Assembly: GCF_006716095.1 (NCBI RefSeq)
Contig: NZ_VFOK01000001.1
Coordinates: forward strand, 3,069,375 to 3,133,374
DNA from: Barrientosiimonas humi
GTDB lineage: Bacteria; Actinomycetota; Actinomycetes; Actinomycetales; Dermatophilaceae
DNA length: 64,000 bases
Reading direction: 5' to 3'
A model generated the notes under the pieces. It saw only the letters and a program-made list of their open reading frames with translations. It made no database searches and was not told the origin of the DNA. How positions within the stretch are numbered: position 1 is the stretch's first letter; every line of letters starts with the position of its first letter. The translations under genes and the position numbers were made by a program. Of this stretch, positions 63,126 through 64,000 are shown piece after piece.

Positions 63126-64000
63126 CCTCGACCACGGAGTGCGGGGTGAGCTAGCCCTATCGCGCTGACTCAAACGGACGGCACCCTCGACCCCCGCAAG
63201 CGCGAGGCTGGCAGGGCTGCCACGCCGTCGGTGCCCGGGCCCGCCCCTCGACCCCCACGAGCGCGGGGCGCACGGCGTCGCCGGCCAGAGCTGGCTCATG
63301 CCGTTGGCTCTACCCCCGAGGAGCGCGGGGAGAACCCTCGACGCTGCCGCCGATCCAGGTGTTGGTGCCTCTACCCCGCGACCGCGGGTAGAACTCGGAC
63401 CAGCCGCCGCTGCTCGGCGCGACGTACCCTCTACCCCCGCGCCTGCGGGGAGAACAAGATCCGGCATGGCAGATCGGGTCGCGGCAGGCCTCTACCCCCG
63501 CGACCGCGGGTAGAACTTCAGCGGCCACCAGTCGTAGCCGCCCACGTCGCCTCGCCCCGCGACCGCGGGGAGAACACGACGAGCCGCGCGAACTCGAACA
63601 CCAGCGAGCCTCGACCCCCGCGACCGCGGGGAGAACTCCGGCAGCGGCACGAGCCGGACGTGCCCGCCCCCTCGACCCCCGCGACCGCGGGGAGAACTAC
63701 CGCAGGTCCTTGTCGGTCATCCCGCGGGCCCTCTACCCCCGCGACCGCGGGGAGAACTCCAACGCGCTGAATCCCTATAGCGGACAGGAGCCTCCACCCC
63801 CGCGACCGCGGGGCAGACCCCGGGATCACCGACGCCGGGGGCGGGTTCGGGCCTCCACCCCCGCGACCGCGGGGCAGACGTCATCACCCGACCCAGGGCG
63901 TCGACCTGGGGCCCTCCACCCCCGCGACCGCGGGGCAGACCGGGCTCGGCCGCGAGCCTGGTCCAGGTCGGCGCCATCACCCCCGCGACCGCGGGGCAGA
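63126..64000 (-). CRISPR. Type I-E CRISPR array, trailer end inside the window
   Basis: Fifteen repeats (26-29 bp) with 32-33-bp spacers, period 59-61 bp. They start at about 63126, 63185, 63246, 63307, 63368, 63428, 63489, 63550, 63609, 63670, 63730, 63791, 63852, 63913 and 63974, the last cut by the window edge. Read on the minus strand, the typical repeat begins GTTCTCCCCGCGGTCGCGGG and ends GGTAGAGG; its CCCCGCG/CGCGGGG arms make the Cas6e-type hairpin. Repeats at the left are decayed (63126 has 26 bp with many changes; 63185 and 63246 less), while the right ones are uniform, so the leader lies to the right beyond 64000 and transcription is leftward. The last four use a variant starting GTCTGCCCC and ending GGTGGAGG. 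Repeat type matches the I-E genes at 1-8.5 kb. Confidence 0.97.

Noticed and set aside
63126-64000. Protein-coding frames with repeated arginine-rich motifs in the array
   Set aside because: They are translations of CRISPR repeats; the 61-bp period and variable spacers explain them.

Overview
This window is high-GC DNA, typical of an actinomycete. Frequent GTG starts, ATGA/GTGA gene overlaps, furA next to katG, a fused 1847-residue acyl-CoA carboxylase, a mycothiol-dependent maleylpyruvate isomerase-family protein and an F420/flavin PPOX protein all fit Actinomycetota. A member of the Micrococcales is my best guess, but no rRNA or other decisive marker is present.

Layout. 1-8.5 kb: a type I-E CRISPR-Cas operon on the minus strand in the order cas3-cse1-cse2-cas7e-cas5e-cas6e-cas1; cas1 runs off the left edge, so cas2 is not seen. 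8.6-11.6 kb: a PLP aminotransferase diverges from a short, editing-less threonyl-tRNA synthetase homologue, which is preceded by what looks like a complete threonine attenuator (leaderless Thr-Thr-Thr leader peptide, antiterminator, terminator). 11.7-14.4 kb: an operon of a receiver-like/thioredoxin-reductase-like flavoprotein and a pirin. 14.5-21 kb: a carbohydrate block (SDR, ROK kinase, PfkB kinase, class II aldolase; SIS isomerase and Gfo/Idh/MocA dehydrogenase) broken by a 750-bp repeat-rich gap. 21-37.6 kb: ordinary chromosomal genes (DHA2 efflux pump, PfpI, DedA, PEP carboxylase, P450, flavin monooxygenase, acyl-CoA ligase, a three-gene overlap operon with an ankyrin lipoprotein, a two-component pair whose response regulator is frameshifted).

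37.6-40.0 kb: a three-gene overlapping operon ending in a membrane-anchored J-domain protein, bracketed by a 43-bp direct repeat. 40-48.4 kb: oxidative stress genes (large-subunit catalase, furA-katG) with a secreted protease, a paired SMR transporter, a Rho_N-domain protein and a HAD phosphatase. 48.4-54 kb: the giant carboxylase. 54-63 kb: a methyltransferase, a small P-loop GTPase-like protein facing an HTH/HEAT-like protein, two flavin/F420 enzymes, a ClC channel, a ZIP transporter, a chimeric pseudogene and a DUF4262 protein. 63.13-64 kb: a type I-E CRISPR array whose decayed trailer end is inside the window and whose leader end lies beyond the right edge, about 55 kb from the cas operon.

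Several intergenic repeat families run through the window: a 40-45 bp GGTCGAGTAG...GAGACC element that often supplies the stop codon of the gene it abuts; a REP-like element of exactly 58 bp with conserved arms and a variable core; and a 180-bp noncoding element with 31-bp terminal inverted repeats. The most interesting regulatory signal is the threonine attenuator. The most interesting gene cassette is the direct-repeat-flanked J-domain operon.
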